Source: Flavobacterium sp. (GTDB lineage: Bacteria > Bacteroidota > Bacteroidia > Flavobacteriales > Flavobacteriaceae). From it: a stretch of DNA of 64,000 nucleotides. The stretch covers positions 124,001-188,000 of the forward strand of contig NZ_JAIXTJ010000017.1 of assembly GCF_027483985.1 (NCBI RefSeq), written 5' to 3'. Shown here piece by piece: positions 31,559 to 41,183 of the stretch; position 1 is the stretch's first letter, and each line of letters opens with the position of its first letter. The translations under genes were made by a program, and so were the position numbers. The notes under the pieces were generated by a model. That model saw only the letters and a program-made list of their open reading frames with translations. It ran no database searches and was not told where the DNA came from.

Positions 31559-32812
31559 ATGAAAATCATAATCAAAGAAGCTAAAATTATCGACCCAAAA
31601 AGTCCTTTTAACAAGCAAATTGTTGATGTAAAAATCAACGATGGAATCATTGAAAAAATCGGTACTAATTTAACTTCCGATGCTGATTATGAAGAAATAA
31701 AACATTCTAATCTTCATTTGTCTCAAGGTTGGTTTGACAGTAGCGTTTCGTTGGGTGAACCAGGATTTGAAGACCGTGAAACAATTGCAAACGGATTAAA
31801 TGTTGCTGCAAAAAGTGGTTTTACAGCAATAGCATTGCAACCCAATTCTTATCCGGTAATCGATAACCAATCACAAATACAATTTGTAAAACAAAAAGCT
31901 GCTACAACTGCAACCGATTTATTTCCGATTGGTGCTTTGACAAAGAATAGCGACGGAACCGATTTGGCAGAATTGTTGGATATGAAAAACTCAGGCGCCA
32001 TTGCTTTTGGAGATTATAATAAGAATTTATCAAATGCCAATTTACTTAAAATTGCTTTGCAATATGTTCAAGATTTTGACGGATTAGTGATTACTTATTG
32101 TCAAGACGAGAAAATAAAAGGAAGTGGTGTCGTAAATGAAGGTATCATCTCAACGCAATTAGGATTAAAGGGAATTCCAAATCTTGCCGAAGAATTAATA
32201 GTTGCCAGAAACTTATTTTTATTAGAATATACTGGAGGTAAACTACACATACCGACAATTTCGACAGCAAAATCGGTAGAACTTATTCGCGACGCAAAAA
32301 CAAGAGGTTTACAGGTTACTTGTAGTGTTGCTGTTCACAATTTAGTTTTAACAGATGCCACTTTAACCGGATTTGATACACGTTTTAAAGTAACGCCGCC
32401 ATTGCGAACCGATAACGATAGAATTGCTTTAATATCAGGTATTTTAGACAATACAATTGATGTGATTACATCGGACCACAATCCGATTGATATTGAACAT
32501 AAAAAAATGGAATTTGATTTAGCAAAAAATGGAACTACAGGACTTGAAAGTGCGTTTAGTGCATTATTAACAGTACTTCCGCTAGAAAAAATTGTAGAAA
32601 AATTGACAGCATCTAGAAGTCTATTTCAAGTAAATACAGCTGAAATTAATGAACGTTCAAAAGCCAATATAACTTTGTTTACGACCGATTCTGAATGGGT
32701 TTTTGCTAAAGAACATAGTTTATCGAAATCTAAAAATACGGCTTTTTTAGGATGCAAAATGAAAGGAAAAGTCTTAGGAATTTACAACAACTCTAAATTA
32801 GTTTTAGCATAA
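31559..32812 (+). CDS. Dihydroorotase family protein
   Basis: HLSQGWFDSSVSLGEPGFEDRETIANGLNVAAKSGFTAI...VTSDHNPIDIEHK. The HLSQGWFDSSV position departs from the usual DxHxH metal motif. Confidence 0.85.
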   Translation: MKIIIKEAKIIDPKSPFNKQIVDVKINDGIIEKIGTNLTSDADYEEIKHSNLHLSQGWFDSSVSLGEPGFEDRETIANGLNVAAKSGFTAIALQPNSYPVIDNQSQIQFVKQKAATTATDLFPIGALTKNSDGTDLAELLDMKNSGAIAFGDYNKNLSNANLLKIALQYVQDFDGLVITYCQDEKIKGSGVVNEGIISTQLGLKGIPNLAEELIVARNLFLLEYTGGKLHIPTISTAKSVELIRDAKTRGLQVTCSVAVHNLVLTDATLTGFDTRFKVTPPLRTDNDRIALISGILDNTIDVITSDHNPIDIEHKKMEFDLAKNGTTGLESAFSALLTVLPLEKIVEKLTASRSLFQVNTAEINERSKANITLFTTDSEWVFAKEHSLSKSKNTAFLGCKMKGKVLGIYNNSKLVLA

Positions 32813-33138
32813 TGGACAAAAAAACAATCGACGAAGGAAAATCGGCTGCAATTACCAGCTATATTTTAATTGTTGGAGTTTTGATTGCAATATCTATGAA
32901 CTCTGAAAATAAAAATCCGTTCGCATCATTTCACATTCGACAAGGATTAGGATTAACATTAACTTTTATTACGCTAGGAGTTTCCATAAGTTATTTTGAA
33001 AGTATTATGGTAGCCGCACCAATGTGGATTTTCATTTCAGTGCTAACCATTTACGGAATATTTACTGCTGCTAAAGGCGAAACAATAAAATTACCCTTAC
33101 TTGGTGGTTTGTTTCAAAAATGGTTTAAAAACATTTAA
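32812..33138 (+). CDS. Tic20/DUF4870-like small membrane protein
   Basis: NPFASFHIRQGLGLTLTFITLGVSISYF; 3-4 TM helices; overlaps the dihydroorotase stop. Confidence 0.7.
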   Translation: MDKKTIDEGKSAAITSYILIVGVLIAISMNSENKNPFASFHIRQGLGLTLTFITLGVSISYFESIMVAAPMWIFISVLTIYGIFTAAKGETIKLPLLGGLFQKWFKNI

Positions 33139-33147
33139 TTAAATACA

Positions 33148-33789
33148 ATGACATTACAACACTTAGTTCGTGAACCCAAAGTAAAAAAAGATAAAAATCC
33201 TTTATTATTATTGCTTCACGGATACGGTAGCAACGAAGAAGACTTGTTTTCTTTTGCTTCTGAATTGCCTGAAGAATATTACGTAATTTCTGCACGCGCA
33301 CCTTATGATATGATGTACGGAAGTTATGCTTGGTATGCCATAAACTTTGATGCCGATGAAAATAAATTTTCAGATATCGAACAAGCGCAACAATCTCGAG
33401 ATGTTATTGCAAATTTTATTGGTGAATTAGTAGAAAACTATGCTATCGATGCTGAAGATGTTACCTTAATCGGTTTTAGCCAAGGTTGTATTTTGAGTTA
33501 CGCAATTGCAGTTTCTTATCCTAGCAAAGTGCAACGCGTTGTGGCAATGAGTGGTTATTTTAACGAAGAAATTGCAACAGCTAATTTCAAACAAAACAAC
33601 TTATCTAAATTAAAAATATTTGCTTCTCACGGCAGTGTTGACCAAGTAGTTCCAGTAGATTGGGCAAGAAATTCTATTCCTAAGCTTAAAGATTTGGGAA
33701 TTGACATCACTTATAAAGAATATCCTGTTGGTCACGGTGTGGCACCACAAAATTTCTATGATTTCAAAAATTGGTTGGAAAACAAATAA
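33148..33789 (+). CDS. Alpha/beta hydrolase (carboxylesterase/phospholipase family)
   Basis: LLLLHGYGSNEEDLF; IGFSQGCILSYAIA; HGSVDQVVPV; GHGVAPQNFYDFKNWL. Confidence 0.93.
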   Translation: MTLQHLVREPKVKKDKNPLLLLLHGYGSNEEDLFSFASELPEEYYVISARAPYDMMYGSYAWYAINFDADENKFSDIEQAQQSRDVIANFIGELVENYAIDAEDVTLIGFSQGCILSYAIAVSYPSKVQRVVAMSGYFNEEIATANFKQNNLSKLKIFASHGSVDQVVPVDWARNSIPKLKDLGIDITYKEYPVGHGVAPQNFYDFKNWLENK

Positions 33790-33824
33790 AAAAATGGCTC
33801 ATTAAAAGTAATGAGCCATTTTTA
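33788..33824. terminator. Bidirectional terminator
   Basis: aaaaaatggctcatt-aaaagt-aatgagccattttt. Confidence 0.85.
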
Positions 33825-33832
33825 TATACTAT

Positions 33833-34327
33833 TTATTCACCTTCTTCTGGATTATCGCTTCCGGTTACTTTATTTCCTATTTCGCCATCGCCGGAATAAA
33901 TTACTACACCAGCTTTTTTAAGTACGTAGCCTTTCCAAGGAACTAATTGATAGTCTTCAAAAATCCACGGTTTACCTTCGGCACTTCTTGTTAAAATGAA
34001 CGATTTTTCATCGGGCATAAAAACTTCGGCTTTGTCTCCATTTTCATTAAACAAGACATAAGCACATAATGTTACATCTTCGGTAGCAATATTATCCGAT
34101 GGATTTAATTGAATTCCTGTGAAAGCTCGCACACATTCTTTATTCAATTTCGACCAAGTATATCCAGCAGAAGCCAAACATCCGTTTTCATCTTGATCTG
34201 CTCCTAAAATTGTTGAATCCTTTGCTTCGGGTTTTATTTCTTCTTCTTCCTTAACATCTTGTTGTTTACAAGAAACTAAAGCGGTCATTATAAAGAAAAC
34301 TATAGCTATTTTTTTAATCATAATCAA
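33833..34327 (-). CDS. Hypothetical lipoprotein
   Basis: MIMIKKIAIVFFIMTALVSCKQQ lipobox. Confidence 0.65.
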   Translation of the reverse strand: MIMIKKIAIVFFIMTALVSCKQQDVKEEEEIKPEAKDSTILGADQDENGCLASAGYTWSKLNKECVRAFTGIQLNPSDNIATEDVTLCAYVLFNENGDKAEVFMPDEKSFILTRSAEGKPWIFEDYQLVPWKGYVLKKAGVVIYSGDGEIGNKVTGSDNPEEGE

Positions 34328-34333
34328 ATGGTA

Positions 34334-34825
34334 TTAATATTCCTCTTTAGGATAAATAAATGTATCCATTAATTGAAACGAAATTTTTCCTTTGTCATCA
34401 ATAAAATATTTCAATAAAACATCACCCCAATAAGTTCCGTCACTATAATTTGCAACAATCCAGCGGTGGTTCAGTATTTTTATTTTATTGATAATAAATT
34501 TTTGAGTACCCAACTTTTCTTGACCTGTATAACTATTTCCTTCTGGACTATCATTATAGGCTAGCAAAGCTTCTTTTATTTGTGGTACTAATTTAGTAAC
34601 GTCTTTTCCTTCAAAATAGTTTTGAGCATACTCATTTTTTTCTAAAGAAAAACTATCGGCATCACTTAATTGATTTACTAGCAATGCAATAGTATCTTTT
34701 GCGCTTTTTTCATTTGACAAACTAATACTTTTTTCGTGTGCCATTTTCCTGTTATAATACATATAAGTAAAAGAACCAATCAAGGAAGAACAAATAAATA
34801 AGTACAAATACAATTGTCTTTTCAT
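34334..34825 (-). CDS. Hypothetical membrane-anchored protein
   Basis: N-terminal TM helix then a soluble domain; 6 bp from the downstream lipoprotein gene. Confidence 0.6.
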   Translation of the reverse strand: MKRQLYLYLFICSSLIGSFTYMYYNRKMAHEKSISLSNEKSAKDTIALLVNQLSDADSFSLEKNEYAQNYFEGKDVTKLVPQIKEALLAYNDSPEGNSYTGQEKLGTQKFIINKIKILNHRWIVANYSDGTYWGDVLLKYFIDDKGKISFQLMDTFIYPKEEY

Positions 34826-34919
34826 CTCTTTAAAATTTTAATTTTTAACGGTCAAATCCAAGCCGTTTTCTTATAACTAATGCTAATTGAATCTATTTCT
34901 ACAGATTTGATTTCGATTA

Positions 34920-35684
34920 TTAAATAGAAATTTCTAAATTATCGTAGGCCAAAAAAACATTTTCTGGCAACTTTTGTTGAACCTCTTCGTGAAAACCCAA
35001 TAAATGACTTATGTGCGTTAAATAGGTTTTTTCAGGCTGTACCAAAGTTACAAAATCTAAAGCATCTTGCAAACTAAAATGTGAATGATGTGCTTCTTCA
35101 CGCAAGGCATTAATAACCAATACCTTTACGCCTTTTATCTTTTCAATTTCTGCAGATTCTATTGTTTTTACATCGGTTAAATAGGCAAAATCATTAATTC
35201 TATAGCCAAAAACTTGAAGGTTTCCGTGCATTGCATCAATAGGAATAATATTAAAACTACCAATTTCAAAATTAGTATTGTTAAACACCTCGATTGGTTG
35301 AACCGATGGCGCACCTGGATATTTATTCTCGGTTTCAAAAACATAATCAAATCGCTTTTTCAAATTTTGAATAACGCGTTGGTGTGCATAAATTGGAATT
35401 TCGCCTTGACGAAAATTAAAAGGTCTGATATCATCTATTCCTGCAGTGTGATCAGAATGTTCGTGGGTGAAAAGAAGTGCATCTATTTGCGAACATTTGG
35501 CGGTTAACATTTGCTGTCTAAAATCGGGACCACAATCAATAACAATAGAATTTTCTTCATTGTGAATCCATACAGAAACTCGTAAACGCTTGTCTTTTAA
35601 ATCATCACTTAAACAAACCGGATGATTGCTGCCAATAACCGGAATACCTTGAGAAGTGCCTGTACCTAAAAAATAAATTTTCAT
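34920..35684 (-). CDS. MBL-fold metallo-hydrolase (PhnP-like)
   Basis: MKIYFLGTGTSQGIPVIGS; FTHEHSDHTAGIDDIRPF; THISHLLGFHEE. Confidence 0.93.
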   Translation of the reverse strand: MKIYFLGTGTSQGIPVIGSNHPVCLSDDLKDKRLRVSVWIHNEENSIVIDCGPDFRQQMLTAKCSQIDALLFTHEHSDHTAGIDDIRPFNFRQGEIPIYAHQRVIQNLKKRFDYVFETENKYPGAPSVQPIEVFNNTNFEIGSFNIIPIDAMHGNLQVFGYRINDFAYLTDVKTIESAEIEKIKGVKVLVINALREEAHHSHFSLQDALDFVTLVQPEKTYLTHISHLLGFHEEVQQKLPENVFLAYDNLEISI

Positions 35685-35808
35685 TTAGCACGATTTTTGT
35701 TATACCAATTCTAAAAAAATAGTAGATGTTAATTTTGTACAAAAATAGCACTATTTATCTTTTAATACCGCAATCGTTTTAGTAACTTTGCAATGTATAT
35801 TAATGATT

Positions 35809-37272
35809 ATGGGAAATAACGGACTAGATATTAAGTTAAAAGGAGACAAAGTAATTGAGCAAATTCCGTCTTTAAAAGACAAGGCGCTTCGAATTAATTT
35901 GAACGAAAATATTTATGGAACTTTTGCAGAAATTGGTGCCGGACAAGAAACTGTGCGTCACTTTTTTAGATCTGGAGGTTCTTCTGGAACAATAGCTAAG
36001 GCAATGTCTGCTTATGACAAAGATTTTAGCGACGCCATTTATGGTATTGAAAGCGACGGACGTTATGTTACAGAAAGTCGTCTTAAAAAAATGCTTACGC
36101 ACGAGGTTGATTTGATAGAAAAACGTTTGGACCGAGAAAAACATCCCAACAAAATGTTTTTTAGTTATGCCAATACTGTAGCAACTATTGATTTTGCTAA
36201 GCAATTTAAAGGTCACGGTTGGGTCGGAATTAAATACCAAATCGAACCAGACGAAGACTACAACGAAATTATACTTCACATTCGTTTTAAAGAAACTGAT
36301 GCTCGTTTGCAACAAGAAACTTTGGGAATTCTTGGAGTAAATTTAATTTATGGTGCCTATTATAAATACAATGATCCGAAAAAGTTGTTGCGCTATTTAT
36401 ATGACCATTTAGATAAAGATCAATTAGAAATTGATACCATCAACTTTTCAGGACCACGTTTTGCAAATGTGGACAACCGATTGATGAGTTTGCAGTTAGT
36501 TAAAAATGGAATGACTGATGCCGTAATGTTTGGTCCTGATGGAAAAAACATACTTCCAGCGGCTGTACTTTACAAAAAAAATATCTTAGCATTAAGAGGA
36601 AGTTTCCGTCCGGTTACGAAAGTAAATATGGATATGTATCAGAAATCACTCGAAATGTTTGTTCAAGAAAATAAGGTTGATAGAGAAAATACGTTTGTTA
36701 TCTTTGAAATTACACTTTCGAACTTACGTTCTGAAGGAGAAATTGATGAACGTGATTTTATGGACAGAGCTGAGTTATTGTGCTCACTCGGACAAACAGT
36801 GATGATTTCTAATTTCCAAGAATATTATAAAGTGGTTGAGTATTTTTCAAGTTATACCAAAGCTCGTATGGGATTAGTTATGGGTGTAAATAACTTAATT
36901 GATATTTTTGACGAAAAATACTACCGTCACTTAAGCGGTGGAATACTTGAAGCATTTGGAAAATTATTCTATCGAGATTTAAAGGTTTACTTATATCCGA
37001 TGGAAGATGATGATCAAATCATTACATCACAAAACTTGAAAGTACACCCACGAATGAAAGAGTTGTATAAATTCTTCGCCTACAATGGAAAAGTAGTTGA
37101 TGTACCAGTAAATGATAAAGAAAATTTAAAAATATTCTCAAGAGAAGTTTTAAAAATGATCAATAGCGGCACACCAGGATGGGAAAAAATGTTGCCTTAC
37201 GGAACAGCCGATTTAATTAAACACCATCAATTGTTTGGTTATGATCCAAACAAAGTACTTGAAGAAGCTTAA
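35809..37272 (+). CDS. Conserved uncharacterised cytoplasmic protein
   Basis: 488-aa ORF (likely start MGNNGLDIKLKGDKVIEQIP); FAEIGAGQETVRHFFRSGGSSGTIAKAMSAYDKDFSDAIYG; no recognised catalytic motif. Confidence 0.75.
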   Translation: MGNNGLDIKLKGDKVIEQIPSLKDKALRINLNENIYGTFAEIGAGQETVRHFFRSGGSSGTIAKAMSAYDKDFSDAIYGIESDGRYVTESRLKKMLTHEVDLIEKRLDREKHPNKMFFSYANTVATIDFAKQFKGHGWVGIKYQIEPDEDYNEIILHIRFKETDARLQQETLGILGVNLIYGAYYKYNDPKKLLRYLYDHLDKDQLEIDTINFSGPRFANVDNRLMSLQLVKNGMTDAVMFGPDGKNILPAAVLYKKNILALRGSFRPVTKVNMDMYQKSLEMFVQENKVDRENTFVIFEITLSNLRSEGEIDERDFMDRAELLCSLGQTVMISNFQEYYKVVEYFSSYTKARMGLVMGVNNLIDIFDEKYYRHLSGGILEAFGKLFYRDLKVYLYPMEDDDQIITSQNLKVHPRMKELYKFFAYNGKVVDVPVNDKENLKIFSREVLKMINSGTPGWEKMLPYGTADLIKHHQLFGYDPNKVLEEA

Positions 37273-37278
37273 TAAATG

Positions 37279-37311
37279 AAATCCTTGGTTTAGTTACTAA
37301 GGATTTTTTTT
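37279..37311 (+). terminator. Intrinsic terminator
   Basis: aaatcctt-ggtttagttact-aaggatttttttt. Confidence 0.75.
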
Positions 37312-37356
37312 ATATTTTTGATAATAAGTTTTTATTAACAATTTCGCTGGAATATT

Positions 37357-38823
37357 ATGAAAATTCTGCTAAACTTTATAACTCTATTTTTTTATATTTT
37401 TTCATATGGACAACTAACTTATCAGAGGAATTTAATTTCAAATAGAACCAATAAAGTAGTAAATAAAATTGTCCAGATTAATGAATTAATGGATTCAGCT
37501 GTTTATTCAAGCGGTACAAGACCAAAACAATGGGATAATTTTGAAGAACTAATAAATATTGCAACAAAAAGTGAATTGTTAGAGTTAACTAATCACCCTA
37601 ACGGAGTAGTAAGATGCTACGCATTTTGGGCATTAAGTAACAGAACTGACGTAGATTTATTTGCAATATTAAAAAATCACTTAAATGATTATGAATTAGT
37701 TAATACACAATTTGGTTGCATTGGAAATCAAGAAATGGTTGGAGATTTTTACATTCAAATGTCTGAGCCAAACGAATATGAACCAGAAGCAAGAAAAATA
37801 ACATATAAGGAATTGTCTAAGTTAGACAGTCTACTTATTTACAAACCAAATAAACTTAATTCTAGATATAGTGCTATAGCTCGTTCTGAACCAACTGAAA
37901 AACTTTATCTAAAAATAAAAGAACTAGTCGTTAATGAGAAGAATGCAAGCGCATTAGTTACATTAGCAAAATATAAAAATGTCCAAGACATTGAAATTAT
38001 CAAAAATTTTAAAGAAGCAACAAAAGATGAAGAAGATGGCTACTTTTATACATACATTGCAATCAGTGAGTTTCCAAGATTAGAATTTATACCTTTATTA
38101 GAACATAACTTAAGAAAAACTTTAGATAAAACGCATTTTAGTGGAGAATGGAGTGAGCTTTACAAAGCAATAGCAAGCTACAAAAATGAAAAAGCTATAG
38201 AATTACTTGAAATTCCATTTACAAAAGTTCAACATCAGGACATAAAAAAATATCATATAGATTTTGTTTTTGATGCAATTTTAGAATTTCAAGACCCATT
38301 ATATGATAAATTATTATGGAAAATTTGGGAAGAGGAAAATCAAAGAACATTGCAATCTTATAAATATCTTTTCTCTTTAAATCCTGCAAAAGCATATGAA
38401 TTGACAAAAAGAGAGTTAATTGAAAACTATCAAATTCAAAAATCTGATTTCATTCCAAATATAAGCAACATTGAAGATTCAGAAAATTTTGATGAATATA
38501 TGCTAAATATTATTATCGCTAATGATAAACAATTGTCAGATAAAATTATTTATTATCAAATTGAAACCGCTAATGTGCATAATTTACCAATATATACTTC
38601 AAAAGTTAATAAGCAAAATATATTTGTAAAAGCTTTATTCAATAGGTTAGAAAATGCTGATAATCCACATATTTATCTAAATCTTGTAAAAACATTAATT
38701 GATTTTAAAAGCTCAGACATCAATAATAATATTTTGGAAGTAAGAAAGCATAATAAAAGTATGAATGAAAATTGGGGTGGTGAAGCATTAGATGAGCTGT
38801 TGAAAAAAAATGAAATTCATTAG
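37357..38823 (+). CDS. HEAT-repeat-like secreted hypothetical protein
   Basis: Signal peptide; LTNHPNGVVRCYAFWALSNR and similar helical repeats. Confidence 0.6.
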   Translation: MKILLNFITLFFYIFSYGQLTYQRNLISNRTNKVVNKIVQINELMDSAVYSSGTRPKQWDNFEELINIATKSELLELTNHPNGVVRCYAFWALSNRTDVDLFAILKNHLNDYELVNTQFGCIGNQEMVGDFYIQMSEPNEYEPEARKITYKELSKLDSLLIYKPNKLNSRYSAIARSEPTEKLYLKIKELVVNEKNASALVTLAKYKNVQDIEIIKNFKEATKDEEDGYFYTYIAISEFPRLEFIPLLEHNLRKTLDKTHFSGEWSELYKAIASYKNEKAIELLEIPFTKVQHQDIKKYHIDFVFDAILEFQDPLYDKLLWKIWEEENQRTLQSYKYLFSLNPAKAYELTKRELIENYQIQKSDFIPNISNIEDSENFDEYMLNIIIANDKQLSDKIIYYQIETANVHNLPIYTSKVNKQNIFVKALFNRLENADNPHIYLNLVKTLIDFKSSDINNNILEVRKHNKSMNENWGGEALDELLKKNEIH

Positions 38824-38925
38824 AACTACATATTCTATAGAGTTTTGCAAAAACCGGTTTTGTTAAATTATATTTATAAACTAAAAACACTTCGAATCAA
38901 TAAAAATAAAACGTTAAAAAATAAA

Positions 38926-38960
38926 TATTTATTGTTTTTCAATAAATAGTTCTATATTTG
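38926..38960 (+). promoter_or_regulatory. Inverted repeat plus TAnnTTTG -7 box upstream of DUF2975/XRE pair
   Basis: TATTTATTG-TTTTT-CAATAAATA (38926-38948); TATATTTG (38953-38960). Confidence 0.6.
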
Positions 38961-38987
38961 TACCATAATTAATAAAATCAAACAATT

Positions 38988-39542
38988 ATGGAAATCAAAA
39001 TTACTACCAAGCAAATACTAAATGTTTTATACATTTTATCGTGGCTTATCTTTGTTGGCATTTGTATCGATACTGGAGGCATTTTATCTAATGCGATTTA
39101 TGCCTTCTTTTTTAACCCAGTTATTGCAAAAAATTTTTGGAGTGGGTTAGATTTGTCATCACTTTATGAATTTGATAAAGGTTACTTTTTGGTACAAACT
39201 TCTTTAATGTCTATTGTTGGTATAATGAAAGCAATTATGTTTTATCTAATTATAAAATTAATACACGATAAAAAATTAAATCTTTTACAACCTTTTAGTA
39301 ATGAAGTTAGAAAATTCATCTTCACTTTGACTTTTTTGACTTTTGGTATTGGATTATTCTCAAGTTGGGCAATGAACTATTCGGAATGGTTTAAAAGTAA
39401 AGGTGTAATAATGCCTGAGATTCATCTGCAAAAAATTGATGGCGCTGGCGTGTGGTTGTTTATGAGTGTTGTCTTATTAATAATAGCGCAAATATTTAAA
39501 AGAGGAATAGAAATTCAAGAAGAAAACGAACTAACTGTATAA
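38988..39542 (+). CDS. DUF2975-like membrane protein
   Basis: Four TM helices; immediately followed by a small XRE regulator, as is typical for DUF2975. Confidence 0.75.
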   Translation: MEIKITTKQILNVLYILSWLIFVGICIDTGGILSNAIYAFFFNPVIAKNFWSGLDLSSLYEFDKGYFLVQTSLMSIVGIMKAIMFYLIIKLIHDKKLNLLQPFSNEVRKFIFTLTFLTFGIGLFSSWAMNYSEWFKSKGVIMPEIHLQKIDGAGVWLFMSVVLLIIAQIFKRGIEIQEENELTV

Positions 39543-39545
39543 GCT

Positions 39546-39749
39546 ATGCCCATAATTGTAAACCTCGACGTAATGATGGCTAAAAGAAAAATGTCATTGA
39601 ATGAACTTTCTGAAAAAGTTGATTTGACTTTAGCCAATCTTTCTATACTCAAAACAGGAAAGGCGAAGGCAGTTCGTTTTAGCACGCTAGAAGCGATTTG
39701 TAAAGCATTAGAATGTCAACCAGCCGATTTATTAGAATATAAAGAATAA
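39546..39749 (+). CDS. Small XRE family (YozG-like) helix-turn-helix regulator
   Basis: MIVNLDVMMAKRKMSLNELSEKVDLTLANLSILKTGKAKAVRFSTLEAICKALECQPADLLEYKE type sequence. Confidence 0.93.
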   Translation: MPIIVNLDVMMAKRKMSLNELSEKVDLTLANLSILKTGKAKAVRFSTLEAICKALECQPADLLEYKE

Positions 39750-39780
39750 AAAAAAGCCTCGAAATTATCGAGGCTTTTTT
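39748..39780. terminator. Bidirectional terminator
   Basis: aaaaaaagcctcga-aatta-tcgaggctttttt. Confidence 0.85.
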
Positions 39781-39781
39781 G

Positions 39782-40234
39782 CTATTTTAATATTTGTGAC
39801 GCGTGCACTTTGGTTTTTACATCGGAAATAACATCTGCAATGATACCATTTTCATCAATTACGAAAGTTGTTCTGTGAATACCGTCATATTCTTTTCCCA
39901 TAAACTTTTTTGGGCCCCAAACACCAAAAGCTTGAATGACTGATTTGTCTTCATCTGCCAAAAGTGGAAATGGAAAATCAAATTTTTCTTTGAATTTGAA
40001 TTGGGCTTTTTCGCTGTCTGCGCTAACACCAAGAAGTGCATAATTATTGGCTTGAAAACGCTCGAAATTATCTCTTAAATCACACGCTTCGGCGGTACAT
40101 CCTGGTGTGTTCGCCTTTGGATAAAAGAAAACTACAAGTTTTTTACCTTGATAATCTGCTAATGAATGAAGATTTCCGTCTTGATCTTTTCCTGAAAAGT
40201 TGGGAGCTTTATCGCCTATTTTTAAATTTGTCAT
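39782..40234 (-). CDS. bcp: Thioredoxin-dependent thiol peroxidase (peroxiredoxin Q/BCP)
   Basis: VVFFYPKANTPGCTAEACDLRDNF. Confidence 0.95.
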   Translation of the reverse strand: MTNLKIGDKAPNFSGKDQDGNLHSLADYQGKKLVVFFYPKANTPGCTAEACDLRDNFERFQANNYALLGVSADSEKAQFKFKEKFDFPFPLLADEDKSVIQAFGVWGPKKFMGKEYDGIHRTTFVIDENGIIADVISDVKTKVHASQILK

Positions 40235-40304
40235 TTTTTATCGGTATTGAATTTTGCAATTGAAATTGAAATTGATTTACTTTACATTTCAAATTTAGTT
40301 AAAA

Positions 40305-40973
40305 ATGACCAAAAAAGAGCGTGTAACGTTTGTTATAAATACGTTAAAAGAACTATATCCTTCTATTCCAATTCCGCTAGACCACAAAGATCCTTATACT
40401 TTATTGATTGCAGTATTGCTTTCTGCACAGTGCACTGACGTTCGTGTAAATCAAATTACGCCGCTGTTATTTGCGAAAGCTGATAATCCGTTTGATATGA
40501 TAAAAATGAGTGTTGATGAGATTAAAGAAATCATTCGTCCGTGTGGTTTATCGCCAATGAAATCAAAAGGAATTCACGGATTATCGCATATTTTAATTGA
40601 TAAATATAACGGTGAAGTTCCGCAAAGTTTTGAAGCTCTTGAAGCGCTTCCAGCTGTTGGTCACAAAACTGCTAGCGTTGTAATGAGCCAAGCTTTTGGT
40701 GTTCCAGCATTTCCTGTTGATACGCACATCCATAGATTAATGTACCGATGGAATTTAACTTCGGGTAAAAATGTGGTTCAAACCGAAAAAGATGCAAAAG
40801 CAATCTTTCCTAAAGAAGTTTGGAATGATTTACACTTACAAATCATTTGGTACGGACGAGAATATTCACCAGCAAGAGGTTGGGATTTAGAAAAAGACAT
40901 CATCACCAAAACTGTTGGAAGAAAAGATATTCTAAAAGAATTTGATAAAAAAATATCGCGCCAAGTTAAATAA
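40305..40973 (+). CDS. nth: Endonuclease III
   Basis: LLIAVLLSAQCTDVRVNQITPLLFAKA; LPAVGHKTASVVMSQAFGVPAFPVDTHIHRLMYRW. The C-terminal 4Fe-4S cysteines appear absent. Confidence 0.93.
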   Translation: MTKKERVTFVINTLKELYPSIPIPLDHKDPYTLLIAVLLSAQCTDVRVNQITPLLFAKADNPFDMIKMSVDEIKEIIRPCGLSPMKSKGIHGLSHILIDKYNGEVPQSFEALEALPAVGHKTASVVMSQAFGVPAFPVDTHIHRLMYRWNLTSGKNVVQTEKDAKAIFPKEVWNDLHLQIIWYGREYSPARGWDLEKDIITKTVGRKDILKEFDKKISRQVK

Positions 40974-40988
40974 AACTTGACGCGATAT
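40953..40988. repeat. Inverted repeat at nth 3' end
   Basis: ATATCGCGcCAAGTT-aaataa-AACTTGaCGCGATAT. Confidence 0.9.
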
Positions 40989-40989
40989 G

Positions 40990-41133
40990 TTAATTAGCAA
41001 GGAGTTCGAAGTTCATATTACCTGCTTTAACTATTTTTAAAGCTTTAGAATAATTAAGTATGAAATTAATTGTTTCTTTTTTAGGTAACATTTTAGTATT
41101 TGCTAATGGTTTTTTAGAGTAAAGTTTTGCCAT
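40990..41133 (-). CDS. Small 47-aa protein (not in supplied ORF track)
   Basis: ATG at 41133 on minus: MAKLYSKKPLANTKMLPKKETINFILNYSKALKIVKAGNMNFELLAN*; lies between nth and the sigma factor. Confidence 0.6.
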   Translation of the reverse strand: MAKLYSKKPLANTKMLPKKETINFILNYSKALKIVKAGNMNFELLAN

Positions 41134-41183
41134 AGAGTAATTTAAATTATACTACTATAACGTTATAACTTTATCTTTATTGT

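Noticed and set aside
35872-36315. 147-aa minus-strand ORF
   Set aside because: Antisense to a strong conserved CDS; Cys/Phe/Ser-rich chance translation.
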